Of a stretch of 64,000 bases of DNA, positions 59,036 to 64,000 are shown piece by piece. Where the stretch lies: NCBI GenBank assembly GCA_025617745.1, contig CM046870.1, positions 30,399,927 through 30,463,926 on the forward strand, written 5' to 3'. This DNA is from Heliocidaris erythrogramma (Eukaryota > Echinodermata > Echinoidea > Camarodonta > Echinometridae). Made by a program: the position numbers and the translations under genes. The notes beneath the pieces are model-generated. The model did no database searches, was not told the DNA's origin, and worked only from the letters and a program-made list of their open reading frames with translations. Each line of letters opens with the position of its first letter. Position 1 is the stretch's first letter.

Positions 59036-60421
59036 AGTGGTGATAATGATAATGAAATTGATGATGATGTTAATGAGGATGATGATGACGATGACAATAA
59101 CAATGATAGTGATGATGATAATTAAAATGATGGTGAAAATGATGATAATAATAATGATTAAGGTAATGAAGATGATCATAATGATAATCGTAATAATAGT
59201 CCTGCTCATTCAAACTTGCAATTTTTAGGACTGCAAAATACACTCCTTGACTACATATCCCTTCTTGTTGTGAATAGATAGGCATCTTGAGACGTGTTCT
59301 CCAAATGATTCTCCATTTTCAGTAGATGACCAATGGAGGGGGTCACCCTCGTGTTCACTTGCTCATTTTAAATTATGTATTTCGACCTCCTAATCTGGTC
59401 TAGTTTTGAAGGATTACCCCGAGATGGGAGCTCGTATGGCCGAGATCGCCCAAGAACGTCTCAACACCATCGACGCCTCACTGGATACAGTGACCGAAGA
59501 GGCAGGGTGAGTGCTTGAAAGGGGAAGAGTCCACCCTGGTTTTGATAAAAAAGCCAGTCTTGTAATAATTCAGAAACGGATCAATAAGGCTTTGAGAGAA
59601 ATCAGATACAGAATATGACAATTTTTAATTATTAAAGTTATGATCAATCCAACAGGCTCCCTGACGAGATGCTTATTGCATTGTTTTGTGCAAAGAAATA
59701 TATATTTTTTTAATCCCTCTTCTCGATACAAGAATACATTTGATTTCAAAGAAAAGAGGGATGCGTAAATATATGTGTCCTGTACAGGTATGAGAAGTCA
59801 GTAGTGGGCCCAGGAGCATAGGGGCAAGTGCCCAAACCCATGACAAATCTTTAGAACCCCAAAAGCTTGTTGAAAATGTGATGACCTCTTTCTTGTTTTA
59901 TTTGTATTTGTATTTTTTATTCCTTATTCAATATTTTTTGTCATAAAAGAAACATGGAAAAAATGAGAAACACTTTTTTTTAATATGGGGGGGGGGGGTG
60001 TATTAGAGATTTTTTGGACTTGTGCCCCTTCCATCCCCCCCCCCCCCCGAAAGAAATTCCTGATTCCGTCACTGAGAATAAGGGGGTTAATTACTGAAAC
60101 TTTTTTGTTCCTAGTCTATTAGAAATACAGTTGTAATCTTGAAATAATTGTGTAAAAACCTTGATCATGGCCTTACAGTTTTGAATAGAGTGAACACCTG
60201 GAGGATTCTATTCGCCAATCAATTACAAAAACCATACTTCTCTCTCTCTCTCTCTCGTTTTATTTTACAGAGAGGAAGAAGAAGCAACAAACAACAACAA
60301 CAATCATCCTGCTAAGAACGACAAGAAAGCCAAGAAGAATGATACTGCCACCCCTCCAAAGAAAGATAATAAGCAAAAGATTAATGATTGGTTGAAAGAA
60401 AACTTTGCCCAGAAAATCTAG
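31662..60421 (+). CDS. Hyperpolarization-activated cyclic-nucleotide-gated channel (HCN family), complete, 12 coding exons
   Basis: A tetrameric plasma-membrane cation channel opened by hyperpolarisation and tuned by cAMP. Coding exons: 31662-31797, 37789-38020, 43345-43534, 44100-44251, 44936-45011, 45952-46101, 47049-47267, 48075-48221, 49282-49522, 54146-54241, 59404-59506, 60271-60421. All are GT-AG with agreeing phases, totalling 1893 bases (630 residues plus stop). Order: HCN domain (~85-123), S1 (~124-148), S2, S3, S4 (~230-258, Arg/Lys every third residue), S5, pore with GFG at 335-337, S6, C-linker (~385-440), cyclic-nucleotide domain (~455-560), and a Lys/Asn-rich tail. Two HCN channels are known from sea-urchin sperm; this may be the shorter one, which I cannot verify here. 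Confidence 0.95.
32040..33010. repeat. Simple-repeat cluster in HCN intron 1
   Basis: GTGGTC/GATGAT triplets at 32040-32165, AAT/TAG triplets at about 32618-32665 and a long ATT/ATC tract at 32868-33010. The open frames over these tracts (poly-His, poly-Asn/Asp) are repeat translations. Confidence 0.85.
33764..33935. repeat. Polypyrimidine (CT)n tract in HCN intron 1
   Basis: About 170 bases almost entirely of C and T on the + strand, preceded by a C-run. Such purine-pyrimidine asymmetry is able to form triplex DNA; this is a property of the class, not shown here. Confidence 0.85.
34956..35177 (+). mobile_element. MITE family A (AATAGACCTGTTTACTAAT ends), copy 1
   Basis: The ends ATAGACCTGTTTACTAA and TTAGTAAACAGGTCTAT are inverted repeats. 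The interior has GTTACCAACTATTTAGTGCA and AGCTTTTGAGTCGTCAAGAG, shared with the copies at 42713, 49655, 50110 and 61343. Confidence 0.85.
36081..36460 (+). mobile_element. hAT-like MITE with 8-bp target duplication, copy 1
   Basis: Starts CAGGGGCGGATCCAGG and ends CCGGATCCGCCAATG. The 8-bp AGTATAAC occurs directly outside both ends (36073-36080 and 36461-36468). The CAGGGGCGG terminus and 8-bp duplication are hAT features. The interior includes ATGGCGGATCGTCTATGGTC and A/G homopolymers; no transposase is encoded. Confidence 0.88.
37455..37690 (+). mobile_element. tRNA-derived SINE
   Basis: A B box GGTTCGAGTCC sits at 37507-37517, with an A-box-like GTGGCCTGACTGG about 38 bp upstream. It is followed by a body containing TGCCACTCTCCACCCAGGTG and GCAATTGGGTTCCTG, words I recognise from SINEs common in marine deuterostomes. 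The 3' end is unclear. It lies just upstream of HCN exon 2. Confidence 0.65.
37789..38020 (+). CDS. HCN exon 2: HCN domain
   Basis: Encodes residues ~46-122, including SDFVKKIYRSEKALKDEQRR and FVIHPFSNFR, which correspond to the HCN-domain helices and the pre-S1 IHPYSDFR motif of vertebrate HCNs. Acceptor TAATGCAG, donor GTATTT. The phase carries into WYWD of exon 3. Confidence 0.93.
38382..38712. mobile_element. TTCGGAA-rich element, copy 1
   Basis: Starts TTTTTCCGAAGGTTCGTTTT and is built from a dozen variants of TTCCGAA/TTCGGAATTACGAACC in both orientations. A second copy with clean ends is at 44272-44530. Confidence 0.75.
38930..39265. repeat. Polypyrimidine (CT)n tract in HCN intron 2
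   Basis: Over 300 bases of C/T-rich simple sequence with two poly-C runs and a short TATATA stretch. The Leu/Ser-rich open frames here are artefacts of the repeat. Confidence 0.85.
39511..40307. mobile_element. Possible MITE of the GTGTGAC type, interrupted
   Basis: ATATCCGAGTCACACC with CGACCGATAACCGAC on the left and GGTCGGTCGGTCGG with AGTGTGACTGTACTGGGGTA on the right resemble the ends of the compact element at 58431-58577. The interior of about 700 bp begins with CAGTGGCGTATCTAGTCC, the start of a hAT-like insertion. The boundaries are uncertain. Confidence 0.35.
40308..42712. other. HCN intron 2, remaining part without recognised gene
   Basis: AT-rich. A CAGTGGCGTAGACAAAGAGG at 41023 looks like one end of a hAT-like element whose other end was not found. 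At 41380-41440 there is a worn relative of MITE family A (GTTGCTATGT, TTGGCAAGCTTT). Confidence 0.4.
42713..42941 (-). mobile_element. MITE family A, copy 2
   Basis: Inverted relative to the copy at 34956: starts AATAGACCTGTTTACTAATT, includes AGCAACAACTAATGTATGCA and GTGCACTAAATAGTTGGTAA, and ends TTAGTAAACATCAGGTCTAT. It closely matches the copy at 61343. Confidence 0.85.
43345..44251 (+). CDS. HCN exons 3-4: S1 to start of S4
   Basis: Exon 43345-43534 encodes S1 (WYWDLFMVFLLLVTLILLPV) and S2 up to ITLNFFTGVVENAEDT. Exon 44100-44251 continues VILDRSKIIFRYLRGWFLLD with S3 and LALRILR, the first arginines of S4. The intron between them is filled by GAT repeats and a partial copy of exon 3. 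Confidence 0.94.
43552..43900 (+). repeat. (GAT)n microsatellite enclosing a copied exon end
   Basis: GAT/GATGAC triplets begin 18 bases after the donor of HCN exon 3 and continue, with one interruption at 43705-43770, to about 43900. The interruption is a partial copy of exon 3. Confidence 0.9.
43705..43770 (+). pseudogene. Partial duplicate of the 3' end of HCN exon 3
   Basis: Reads FIIDITINFFTDAEDT followed by a GTACTATG donor-like sequence, against FMVDITLNFFTGVVENAEDT plus GTTAGG in the true exon. Base changes are mostly silent or conservative, and there is an in-frame 12-base loss. No polypyrimidine tract precedes it (only ACATGTAG), so it is probably not spliced in. It arose as a tandem duplication together with the GAT repeat. 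Confidence 0.75.
44272..44530. mobile_element. TTCGGAA-rich element, copy 2 (clean inverted ends)
   Basis: The ends CGTTTTTCCGAAGGTTC and GAACCTTCGGAAAAAGCG are inverted. The interior repeats TTCCGAA and TTCGGAATTACGAACC many times in both directions, making the whole element self-complementary. It begins about 20 bp after the HCN exon 4 donor. Confidence 0.8.
44936..46101 (+). CDS. HCN exons 5-6: S4 voltage sensor and S5
   Basis: Exon 44936-45011 gives LTKVLSLLRLLRLSRLLRYI, nearly identical to the vertebrate HCN S4. Exon 45952-46101 carries S5 and the turret, with MHWNGCIQFLVPFFQ and NFPPDCWVVING, corresponding to the CHWDGCLQFLVP and FPPDCWV motifs. The basic repeat of the sensor is uninterrupted. 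Confidence 0.95.
45481..45835 (-). mobile_element. hAT-like MITE, copy 2
   Basis: The reverse of the 36081 copy: starts CATTGGCGGATCCAGG and ends CCTGGATCCGCCCCTG, flanked on both sides by ATACAAG (7 matching bases, 45474-45480 and 45836-45842). It shares ATAGACGATCCGCCATTTTG and GAGCGACTTTTGGAGAAGCT. It has a T-run of over 30 and other homopolymers. Confidence 0.85.
46478..46696. mobile_element. MITE (AAAGCCCGGCTCAC ends), copy 1
   Basis: Starts AAAGCCCAGCTCACGCGAG and ends CCTCGTGTGAGCCGCGTTTT. The interior words ATTATTTCGAT-like, AGCCTGTGAAGGGAATTAAC and CATGACTCTTTCATGAGGCG recur in the copy at 48841-49066. Confidence 0.75.
47049..47267 (+). CDS. HCN exon 7: pore helix, GFG selectivity filter, S6
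   Basis: Residues 313-385. The filter reads MISIGFGRFPPMNVTEMW, whereas vertebrate HCNs read CIGYG in this place: Tyr is replaced by Phe (336) and the preceding Cys by Ser. NVT after the filter is a possible N-glycosylation sequon, but its position just outside the filter makes use uncertain. S6 follows as GATFYALFIGTMSSLLLAVD. Confidence 0.95.
47668..47828 (+). mobile_element. SINE-like 3' part ending in (ATT)n, copy 1
   Basis: TACTCCCCAGGGAGTGGAGA, CATTGTGTGCGGGCATGT, CATGACCGGGGTAATAATAC and TGAGCGCTTTGGGCCACTAT, then an ATT run. The same order appears at 58752-58917. The AGCGCTTTG...AAATGCC(ATT)n tail is the kind found on L2/CR1-mobilised SINEs. No clear tRNA head was found. Confidence 0.65.
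48075..49522 (+). CDS. HCN exons 8-9: C-linker and first part of cyclic-nucleotide domain
   Basis: Exon 48075-48221 encodes the C-linker (VLSYYEHRYQRKYFNEKTIL). Exon 49282-49522 encodes NEADPDFAYDVIEKLSFEVF, then DVIIKAGSLGGAMYFIEHG and DGDHFG, the start of the phosphate-binding cassette. The intron between them (48222-49281) is almost wholly TTGA-type simple repeat. Confidence 0.94.
48230..49175 (+). repeat. (TTGA)n tetranucleotide field in HCN intron 8
   Basis: TTGATTGA-type tetramers begin 8 bases after the exon 8 donor and fill most of the intron, with interspersed TTGC/TTGG variants. The MITE at 48841-49066 interrupts them. Frames here translate to Asn-Gln-Ser-Ile repeats. Confidence 0.9.
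48841..49066. mobile_element. MITE (AAAGCCCGGCTCAC ends), copy 2
   Basis: Starts TTTAAGCCCGGCTCACAGGA and ends CTCTTGTGAGCCGAGCTTTT, 16-18 bp inverted ends. It matches the 46478 element in order and spacing. Confidence 0.75.
49655..49879 (-). mobile_element. MITE family A, copy 3 (diverged)
   Basis: Ends AATAGACCGCTTCGGTAAT and ATTACAGAAGCGGTCTATT are a variant terminal repeat in which both sides changed together relative to GACCTGTTTACTAAT. The interior keeps ACATAGCAACAAATAATGTA. Confidence 0.7.
50110..50336 (+). mobile_element. MITE family A, copy 4 (diverged)
   Basis: Starts AATAGACCTGTTTACCAAG and ends TTTGTGAACAGGTATATT. Interior CATTACTTGTTGCTATGTCT and CAAGCTTTCAGGTTGTCAAG match copy 3 in reverse orientation. 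Confidence 0.7.
51015..52915 (+). repeat. CG-rich tandem array in a hAT-like frame
   Basis: About six units of roughly 170-195 bp carry GCTACAAGCCGTTATCTTTC, then TTGCTAAAACGTCAGAGC, TTTCGCGCTTCGCGCGGGAA and a C-rich spacer with CAGTATT and AACTGAAAAGCAGTC. Unit starts lie near 51132, 51318, ~51775, 51924, 52092 and 52288. The outer ends (ACTGCCGTAAACAGGGGGCA and ATCCTGGCTACGCCTGTG) resemble hAT-type MITE termini with poly-C/G runs. CpG density is far above the surroundings. Confidence 0.75.
51411..51693. mobile_element. MITE (GGGTAATTCCATAAA ends) inside the array
   Basis: The arms GGGTAATTCCATAAA and TTTATGGAATTACCC bound the element; TTACATATGAAACCCACATG and CATGTGGGTTTCATATGTAA extend the inverted homology to about 75 bp. 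ACCC occurs on both outer sides. The element splits one unit of the tandem array, so it came later. Confidence 0.88.
52916..54145. other. HCN intron 9, no gene recognised
   Basis: AT-rich to about 53,560, then C-runs (53,675-53,690) and a stretch at 53,760-54,040 with even base composition and one 89-residue open frame that matches no family I know and has no splice support. Confidence 0.4.
54146..54241 (+). CDS. HCN exon 10: phosphate-binding cassette of the CNBD
   Basis: Encodes EISLLIDERRVASIIAATTC then DVFCLCREDFSK. The cassette Glu515 and the key Arg524 are kept. The residue after Arg is Val525, where vertebrate HCNs have Thr; in this fold Thr favours cGMP and a hydrophobic residue is typical of cAMP-selective sites, so a cAMP preference is inferred. 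The LINE at ~54250 starts right after this exon's donor. Confidence 0.93.
54250..58404 (+). mobile_element. CR1/L2-clade LINE: 2A leader, two PHD fingers, AP endonuclease, reverse transcriptase
   Basis: ATG at 54324 opens one frame. Residues ~28-44 are MILLLILSGDCELNPGP, a 2A-type ribosome-skipping motif. Two C4HC3 PHD-like fingers follow (CGTCG to WFCCKC; CTVCDK to CYLC), then an AP endonuclease (VNCRSLR, GTETHLD, YRTDFSLGSGG, GGDFNLPSINW, MSDHLAV) and an RT frame of 737 residues with PYKASGPDKIP, NYRPISLTSVACKTLE, LDFSKAFDLVSH, SGVPQGTVLGP and FADDC (57511-57525). The 3' end is three TTCTGAAGG units (58378-58404). In-frame stops at 54495, 54783 and 56078, and a ~0.5-kb foreign block around 55230-55790 in the endonuclease, make it inactive. 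The exact 5' end is uncertain (54248-54320). Confidence 0.9.
56096..58309 (+). CDS. LINE reverse transcriptase domain (737-residue frame)
   Basis: The longest intact frame of the window. It starts within the end of the endonuclease (TTYPDYISNVATIPGMSDHL) and runs through a basic linker, RT blocks 1-7 and the C-terminal KLEMVQRRAARFI block to WNALPMQVKSM, typical of CR1/L2 elements. Both catalytic Asp pairs are readable (LDFSKAFD and FADD). The frame upstream of 56096 is contiguous except for one TAG, so this is part of the larger ORF and not a host gene. Confidence 0.9.
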   Translation: MLLTTYPDYISNVATIPGMSDHLAVTVEFTVGLKFNKKKPRKIYLYKKGNMDLVKDRIRALGDDHFSSETSVEENWGKLRDTILDAIDQHIPSKTVRDGKHVPWITPQIKRGIKKRKRLFNKAKKTGKETDWLAFRKLRNSIRRDLDRAQNEYIRGILNMDNLRASPKKFWSFISHKRKDRIGVPPLQSENGLVSDTRLKAEILNNHYGSIFTKDDTSNVQVMMSSSFPTMLDYEISASGVLRLLKELNPYKASGPDKIPTYILKECAEEIAPVLTRIFNQSIDEGIVPHDWLSANVCPVHKKGNRSAPINYRPISLTSVACKTLEHIVAHNIMRHIDMYKILKPYQHGFLKHHSCESQLINTSEEIMHHLDQVMGGKIDVLVLDFSKAFDLVSHKKLLMKLNHYGVRGKTLNWLNAWLTNRTQKVAIDGELSHSIPVTSGVPQGTVLGPLMFLLFINDIGELIENQTSIKLFADDCLLFRPIQADQDQIQLQTDLNKLKSWADMWQMNFNPTKCECLHITRRKTPKVFTYNLMGTDLKTVNQCRYLGINITNNLTWKSHIDKISNDANRILGVFKRNLARCDQSVKRIAYPALVRPKLEYASTVWDPHQSTSIHKLEMVQRRAARFIKRDYHRTSSVTAMLEELQLTPLELRRRHCRLTTLYKTLHNESAEDIPPYVKKATRPRGDDDNRFTPLQCRTQAYLRSFWPQTIKNWNALPMQVKSMSSTKKFQSSIEAI
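58431..58577. mobile_element. 147-bp MITE (ATACCTCCGTCACACT ends)
   Basis: ATACCTCCGTCACACT on the left and AGTGTGACTAAGGTAT on the right; CCGACCGATATA and GGTCGGTCGATC continue the symmetry. It sits 26 bp downstream of the LINE tail. Confidence 0.75.
58620..59205. repeat. (GAT)n fields flanking a SINE-like copy
   Basis: GAT/GATGGT triplets at 58630-58725 and again at 58940-59200. The frames over them are Met-, Ile- or His-rich artefacts. Confidence 0.85.
58752..58917 (+). mobile_element. SINE-like 3' part, copy 2
   Basis: GGCTAGAATGCTCCCCAGTG, GCATTGTGTGCGGGCAAGC, CGATGACCGGGGTAATAATA and AAGCGCTTAGAAACATCGTA follow the same order as at 47668-47828. The tail is AT-rich with weak ATT repeats. 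Confidence 0.65.
59404..60421 (+). CDS. HCN exons 11-12: end of CNBD and basic C-terminus
   Basis: Exon 59404-59506 encodes VLKDYPEMGARMAEIAQERL (end of the C-helix) and a short acidic linker. Exon 60271-60421 encodes EEEEATNNNNNHPAKNDKKA and a Lys-rich tail ending KINDWLKENFAQKI, stop TAG at 60419-60421. The tail is much shorter than in vertebrate HCNs and has no recognisable partner motif. Confidence 0.92.
59799..60074. mobile_element. hAT-like MITE (CAGTAGTGGGCCCAGGA ... GATTCCGTCACTG)
   Basis: The ends CAGTAGTGGGCCCAGGA and ATTCCTGATTCCGTCACTG are imperfect inverted repeats. The interior contains a G-run, a C-run and AGTGCCCAAACCCATGAC. No clean target duplication was seen. It is in HCN intron 11. 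Confidence 0.55.
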
Positions 60422-60749
60422 AAATATTTATATTTGCCGTCTTGAATCACCGTCTTTGACGATGAAACAAGATGATGAAACAAGATGATGAAACAAAGAA
60501 AGAGGGAGATGGTATGTTCAAAGAAAATCGTCCCCAACACGTAAATATGGTTAAAATATGGCATCTCGTTACAGGCTTTCTAATCAGAGAAGTGTTATGC
60601 ACTGTTCTTTTCAATTAAGAGGACAGTTTAATTCAACTGAAGTGTCAGGAATTTTGTGCTAATTGGGAAGAAGTCGTGATGCAAATTTTAATATATATCC
60701 AGCAATAATTACCATCACACCTAATGCATGACTGGGCTTGACAGCTGAC

Positions 60750-60755
60750 AATAAA
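60750..60755 (+). terminator. Candidate HCN poly(A) signal AATAAA
   Basis: The first AATAAA after the HCN stop, 329 bases downstream, in CTGACAATAAAACAAGGAG. Confidence 0.5.
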
Positions 60756-60793
60756 ACAAGGAGTACAAAATATCAGTTTTTCATCAAGAAACT

Positions 60794-60799
60794 TTTATT
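60794..60799 (-). terminator. NDUFS1: Candidate NDUFS1 poly(A) signal AATAAA
   Basis: TTTATT on the + strand, about 1.27 kb past the NDUFS1 stop. A closer variant (ATTAAA on the - strand near 62004) would give a 3' UTR of under 100 bases. The sequence alone does not decide between them. Confidence 0.35.
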
Positions 60800-61342
60800 A
60801 CATTCAGTGCCACAATCCAATATATTTCTTTATGGATGTGCAAATTGGAACAGTCTCCTCTCAGACAATCCTAAGCCATTCTTTTTTTCCTTCGTCATAA
60901 TGACAAAGATTTGTTAGTTTTTGACATCACAGAGACTGAAACGATGTATCAGTTCACTGCAAAGTTTTAAGACATTTCTTTTTGTACAATTATATCAGTA
61001 TTTACACAAGTTTCAAAGAATCTGCGACTCTTATAATTTGATCAATCATGGTGAGTATATACCGCATTCTGCATCAATTTGCAGAATGAATTCAATAAAT
61101 TTCAATGAAATACACTCTCAATCTTGCCAAGCATATTTCATGTGTTTACAGGACCAGTGTGTGTAAGAACCTTAATAATAACTATACCACCATGTCAATA
61201 TTTCATACATTGCCTCAATGTAACAATTTTTAGGTTTAGCTTGAACATGTGAAGTAAATTTCATTTTCATTTGTTGCATCATTCCACACCAAAATCCTGA
61301 AGGTAATATTATATATAATCAGTATTGTTTGCTTAACAAAGA

Positions 61343-61566
61343 GTGAACTGTTTACTAATTTTACGCATATTTCTTGAACAAAATTTTCTCTTGATGATTC
61401 AAAAACTTGCCAGAGACTTGCCCGATATAGCAACAACTAATGTATGCAAAATGGATTCCATCCATAGAGATGCCATTATGCATAGCAGGTGCAGTAAATA
61501 GTTGGTAACTCGGGATTCTGGAGAGAAACATGCATAAATTGAGGTACATTAGTAAACAGGTCTATT
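61343..61566 (-). mobile_element. MITE family A, copy 5
   Basis: Starts GAACTGTTTACTAATTTTAC and ends CATTAGTAAACAGGTCTATT; the interior is nearly identical to copy 2 (AGCAACAACTAATGTATGCA, GTTGGTAACTCGGGATTCTG). If the far NDUFS1 poly(A) signal is used, this copy lies within its 3' UTR. Confidence 0.85.
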
Positions 61567-62068
61567 GGTGAGTAAACATGTCTATTGGTGAAAAGACTAT
61601 TGGATGTAGCATGGGTTTCATGAAAATGTAGCCGACATTTAGCAGGAATTATTCCTCATACTCATGTCTCATGATTTCAATGGAAAAAAAAAAGTGATCG
61701 TTTACTTGAAATTGGAACATGCATGTATTTCAAAAATATGACCACTATGATGTAAGACCAGACACTTTCGCGATATTAAATTTATGCCAAGAGGCAGAAA
61801 TTTGTGTATATGATTCCGTTACCGGGCTGCATGAAACTTTCGCGAATCTGGACCACTCGCGAAATTTGTGAAAGTTCCTTGCACCAGAAAGATTCTGGTT
61901 TCACTATAATAATAGACAACAGATAAGTCCTTGAGAACAAACAGCCACTAGTTCACAAATATTGGGATCTCGTTCATACCGTATCCTCACCAAACATCCC
62001 TTTAATTAGAACCTCTCTGTTTGTACATACATTCTGCATTATAAATAAAACAATCTGCGATGACAGGG

Positions 62069-63869
62069 CTATTTCTGCTGTGCGGTTGCTGCAGCTTGCA
62101 CACACTTGGCCATCGTCTGGGAAGCTCTGCTGATGGAGTCTGTCATGTAGAACTTATCCAGTGTGGTCTGCTTCACTTGTAGTGCCTGCTCGGACAATTT
62201 GGTGCTCACAGTCTGTGGGGACAAGAAGCAACATAAAAATCGGTAGGAAGTAGTAGATGGAACTACGTGGCTGATCTAGCTAGAAAATGAAGAAATCAGA
62301 TTTATTTTGGAATGGTGGAGGTGTAATCAAGCTCCAATATTTAGCAGGAAGTTTTTCTGTTGTTTTTTTTTAATTGTTTGTCTCCAGCATGAACTCTGTA
62401 GGTCAAAACTAAGATCTCAAAATCCAGGAAGAAAAGTGTGTTTTTTTATTCCCACTAGCCAAGGCTGGTTAATAAGAATAAGAAAATTAAAGTTAATTAT
62501 TTTAATTAATAAATAAGTTATGGTTATCTGTATTCTTTTAAAAACGTACGAAATGAAGGAAAAATGATATTTTGAAAAACACAAATGGTAAAGAAGAAAC
62601 AGAACAGTTGTTCTTTTGGGGTCTTTTTAAGAAGATGGTATGCTACGTACAAAAATTAACCAGAAATGCAAAAACATTCATTTAGACTGTCATATCTGCT
62701 ACATGAACATAGCACACTGAGAGATGTTTTGGTTTAACAAATACATCTGGGAAAGGTGAAAGAACAAAGACAATACAAGCGATCAGTATACAAAAAACAA
62801 GCTTACCTTGCCCAGCATACTGGACTGTTCAAAGAAGTTGGCCTCCTCCACATCTCCATAGCGTACAAGGTTGGGTGAGACCTCGGCTAATCTCTGCCTT
62901 ACTCCATCGATATCATCGTATCCAAGCCGATTTCCTGCTACCTGTCACGATAACACACAGCAGGGTAATTGTAATCTTGTTTGTGTAATGATCATTCATT
63001 TTGACAGAAATGTCCTGCAAGTCATGATCATAATATACACAAGATAAATGGCTAGAAAAACATGCTCAGTAACATTTGCATAAACTAAGGCTACTTCTTA
63101 CTTTAAATGAATTTTCCAACATTATAGTGCTAGTTTTTCTCACCTCTGAGAGAGCTCTGATGACCTTCCAGTCCTCACGAGCAAATCCTGGTGGAGTTAC
63201 AGCTAGACTGATGGTCAAAAGAGATGAAATGAACAGAAGATCAGGTTAAGTTTCGCTTTTCAACCAACATTTGATTAATTCACTCACATATATATTTCAT
63301 CTCTAGTATGAGGCAGATGATGGTGATGGTAACAATGATGATGATGATCATCATCATCATCATCGTCGTCATAATAATAGTCTTGACGATGATGATTTCA
63401 GTGGTAACAATGATCTTGATGTTGATTCTAATCATTAACCCTAACAGTGCCATCAAATTTACACATATGTATCATGTCTAAGAATTAATAATGGTATGCT
63501 TTCTTATTGGTCATCCCAATAGAAAGAGTGTACCATGGCATCAAAATTCACAATTCACGAGCTCATTTCAAAATTCAAAAGAAAAAAGCATTTCCAAGTC
63601 CAAAAATTTAAAGATATAATTACAATACTTTAAGACCGTTTAATGCGGCATTTATATAATAATGAAATGGCGATCATAATGATAATGGCAATAATGATAT
63701 TGTTGATGATAACAATGGTAACACTAGTGATAGAAATGACAATCGATATGTACCCACATTGTTTGTTGGGCACGTCCCTCTGTATTGACATATGTGGCAG
63801 TTTTTTCTGTGTATGCTGCACCCGGTAGTACAACATCAGCCATGGTAGCTCCAGCATCACCATGATGAC
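62069..63869 (-). CDS. NDUFS1: NDUFS1, complex I 75-kDa subunit: last four coding exons
   Basis: A subunit of the mitochondrial NADH dehydrogenase arm. Exons on the - strand: 63758-63869 ([20 protein letters not shown], then EGRAQQT), 63144-63207 ([20 protein letters not shown]), 62807-62941 ([20 protein letters not shown], then [14 protein letters not shown]) and 62069-62212 ([20 protein letters not shown], ending TAQQK and stop at 62069-62071). All introns are GT-AG and phases agree. The blocks match the C-terminus of human NDUFS1 ([43 protein letters not shown]). The iron-sulfur domains lie beyond the right edge; the next upstream exon was not found within the last 130 bases. Confidence 0.95.
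62807..62941 (-). CDS. NDUFS1: NDUFS1 penultimate coding exon
   Basis: 45 residues from [20 protein letters not shown] to SSMLGK, phase 0 at both ends, acceptor CGTGACAG and donor GTAAGC on the - strand. It corresponds to the [20 protein letters not shown] stretch of the human protein. Confidence 0.93.
63318..63400. repeat. GAT/ATC microsatellite in an NDUFS1 intron
   Basis: GATGAT units run into ATCATC, making a short imperfect palindrome centred near 63348. Confidence 0.75.
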
Positions 63870-64000
63870 CTTCAAAGAAATAAAGTAATATCTCTTCATT
63901 ACTATTCAATCCATTACGACTATGCACACATATAACTTCCAATATTTCTTTAACCTTACTCAGAGTTGCCTCTTTGAGACCACTTTTTTCTTTTCACAAG

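Noticed and set aside
63870-64000. A further NDUFS1 exon at the right edge
   Set aside because: No stretch encodes the expected residues before GHHGD, and the only donor-like GTAAGG has no matching phase.

Overview
The window is nuclear DNA from an intron-rich marine invertebrate, most likely an echinoderm and probably a sea urchin. The reasons are: an HCN-type channel resembling the sea-urchin sperm channels; a non-LTR element with an N-terminal 2A motif, a class known from urchins; small phase-conserved exons with GT-AG borders; and a dense load of MITEs, tRNA-derived SINEs and pearl/DINE-like tandem-repeat elements. The species was not determined.

Three protein-coding genes are present. 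(1) A complete mitochondrial methylmalonyl-CoA mutase gene (MMUT, + strand, 6791-27039) has 19 coding exons that join without a break into 751 residues, one more than the human enzyme. (2) A complete hyperpolarization-activated cyclic-nucleotide-gated channel gene (HCN family, + strand, 31662-60421) has 12 coding exons and 630 residues. Its selectivity filter reads GFG and its cyclic-nucleotide site reads RRV. (3) The last four coding exons of NDUFS1, the 75-kDa subunit of mitochondrial complex I, lie on the - strand (62069-63869); the 5' part is outside the window. HCN and NDUFS1 converge, with candidate poly(A) signals about 40 bp apart. Two of the three genes encode mitochondrial matrix-side proteins, but I see no evidence of joint regulation.

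Layout: 1-6.7 kb is AT-rich intergenic DNA with simple repeats, three inverted-repeat elements and a LINE scrap. 6.8-27 kb is MMUT; its introns hold LINE fragments, a 98%-identical SINE foldback, three tandem-repeat elements of pearl/HINE type, a THAP-like fragment inside an inverted repeat, and a decayed Crypton-type tyrosine recombinase. 27-31.6 kb is intergenic. 31.7-60.4 kb is HCN; its introns hold five kinds of MITE, two hAT-like elements (one with a clear 8-bp target duplication, one with 7 bp), a CG-rich ~170-195-bp tandem array with a MITE inside it, long simple repeats, a partial copy of HCN exon 3, and a nearly full-length CR1/L2-like LINE (2A, two PHD fingers, endonuclease, reverse transcriptase) that begins within about 80 bp of a splice donor. 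60.4-64 kb holds the convergent 3' ends and NDUFS1.

All exon borders were read by eye from splice motifs, phase and family alignment from memory. No alignment or database search was run.
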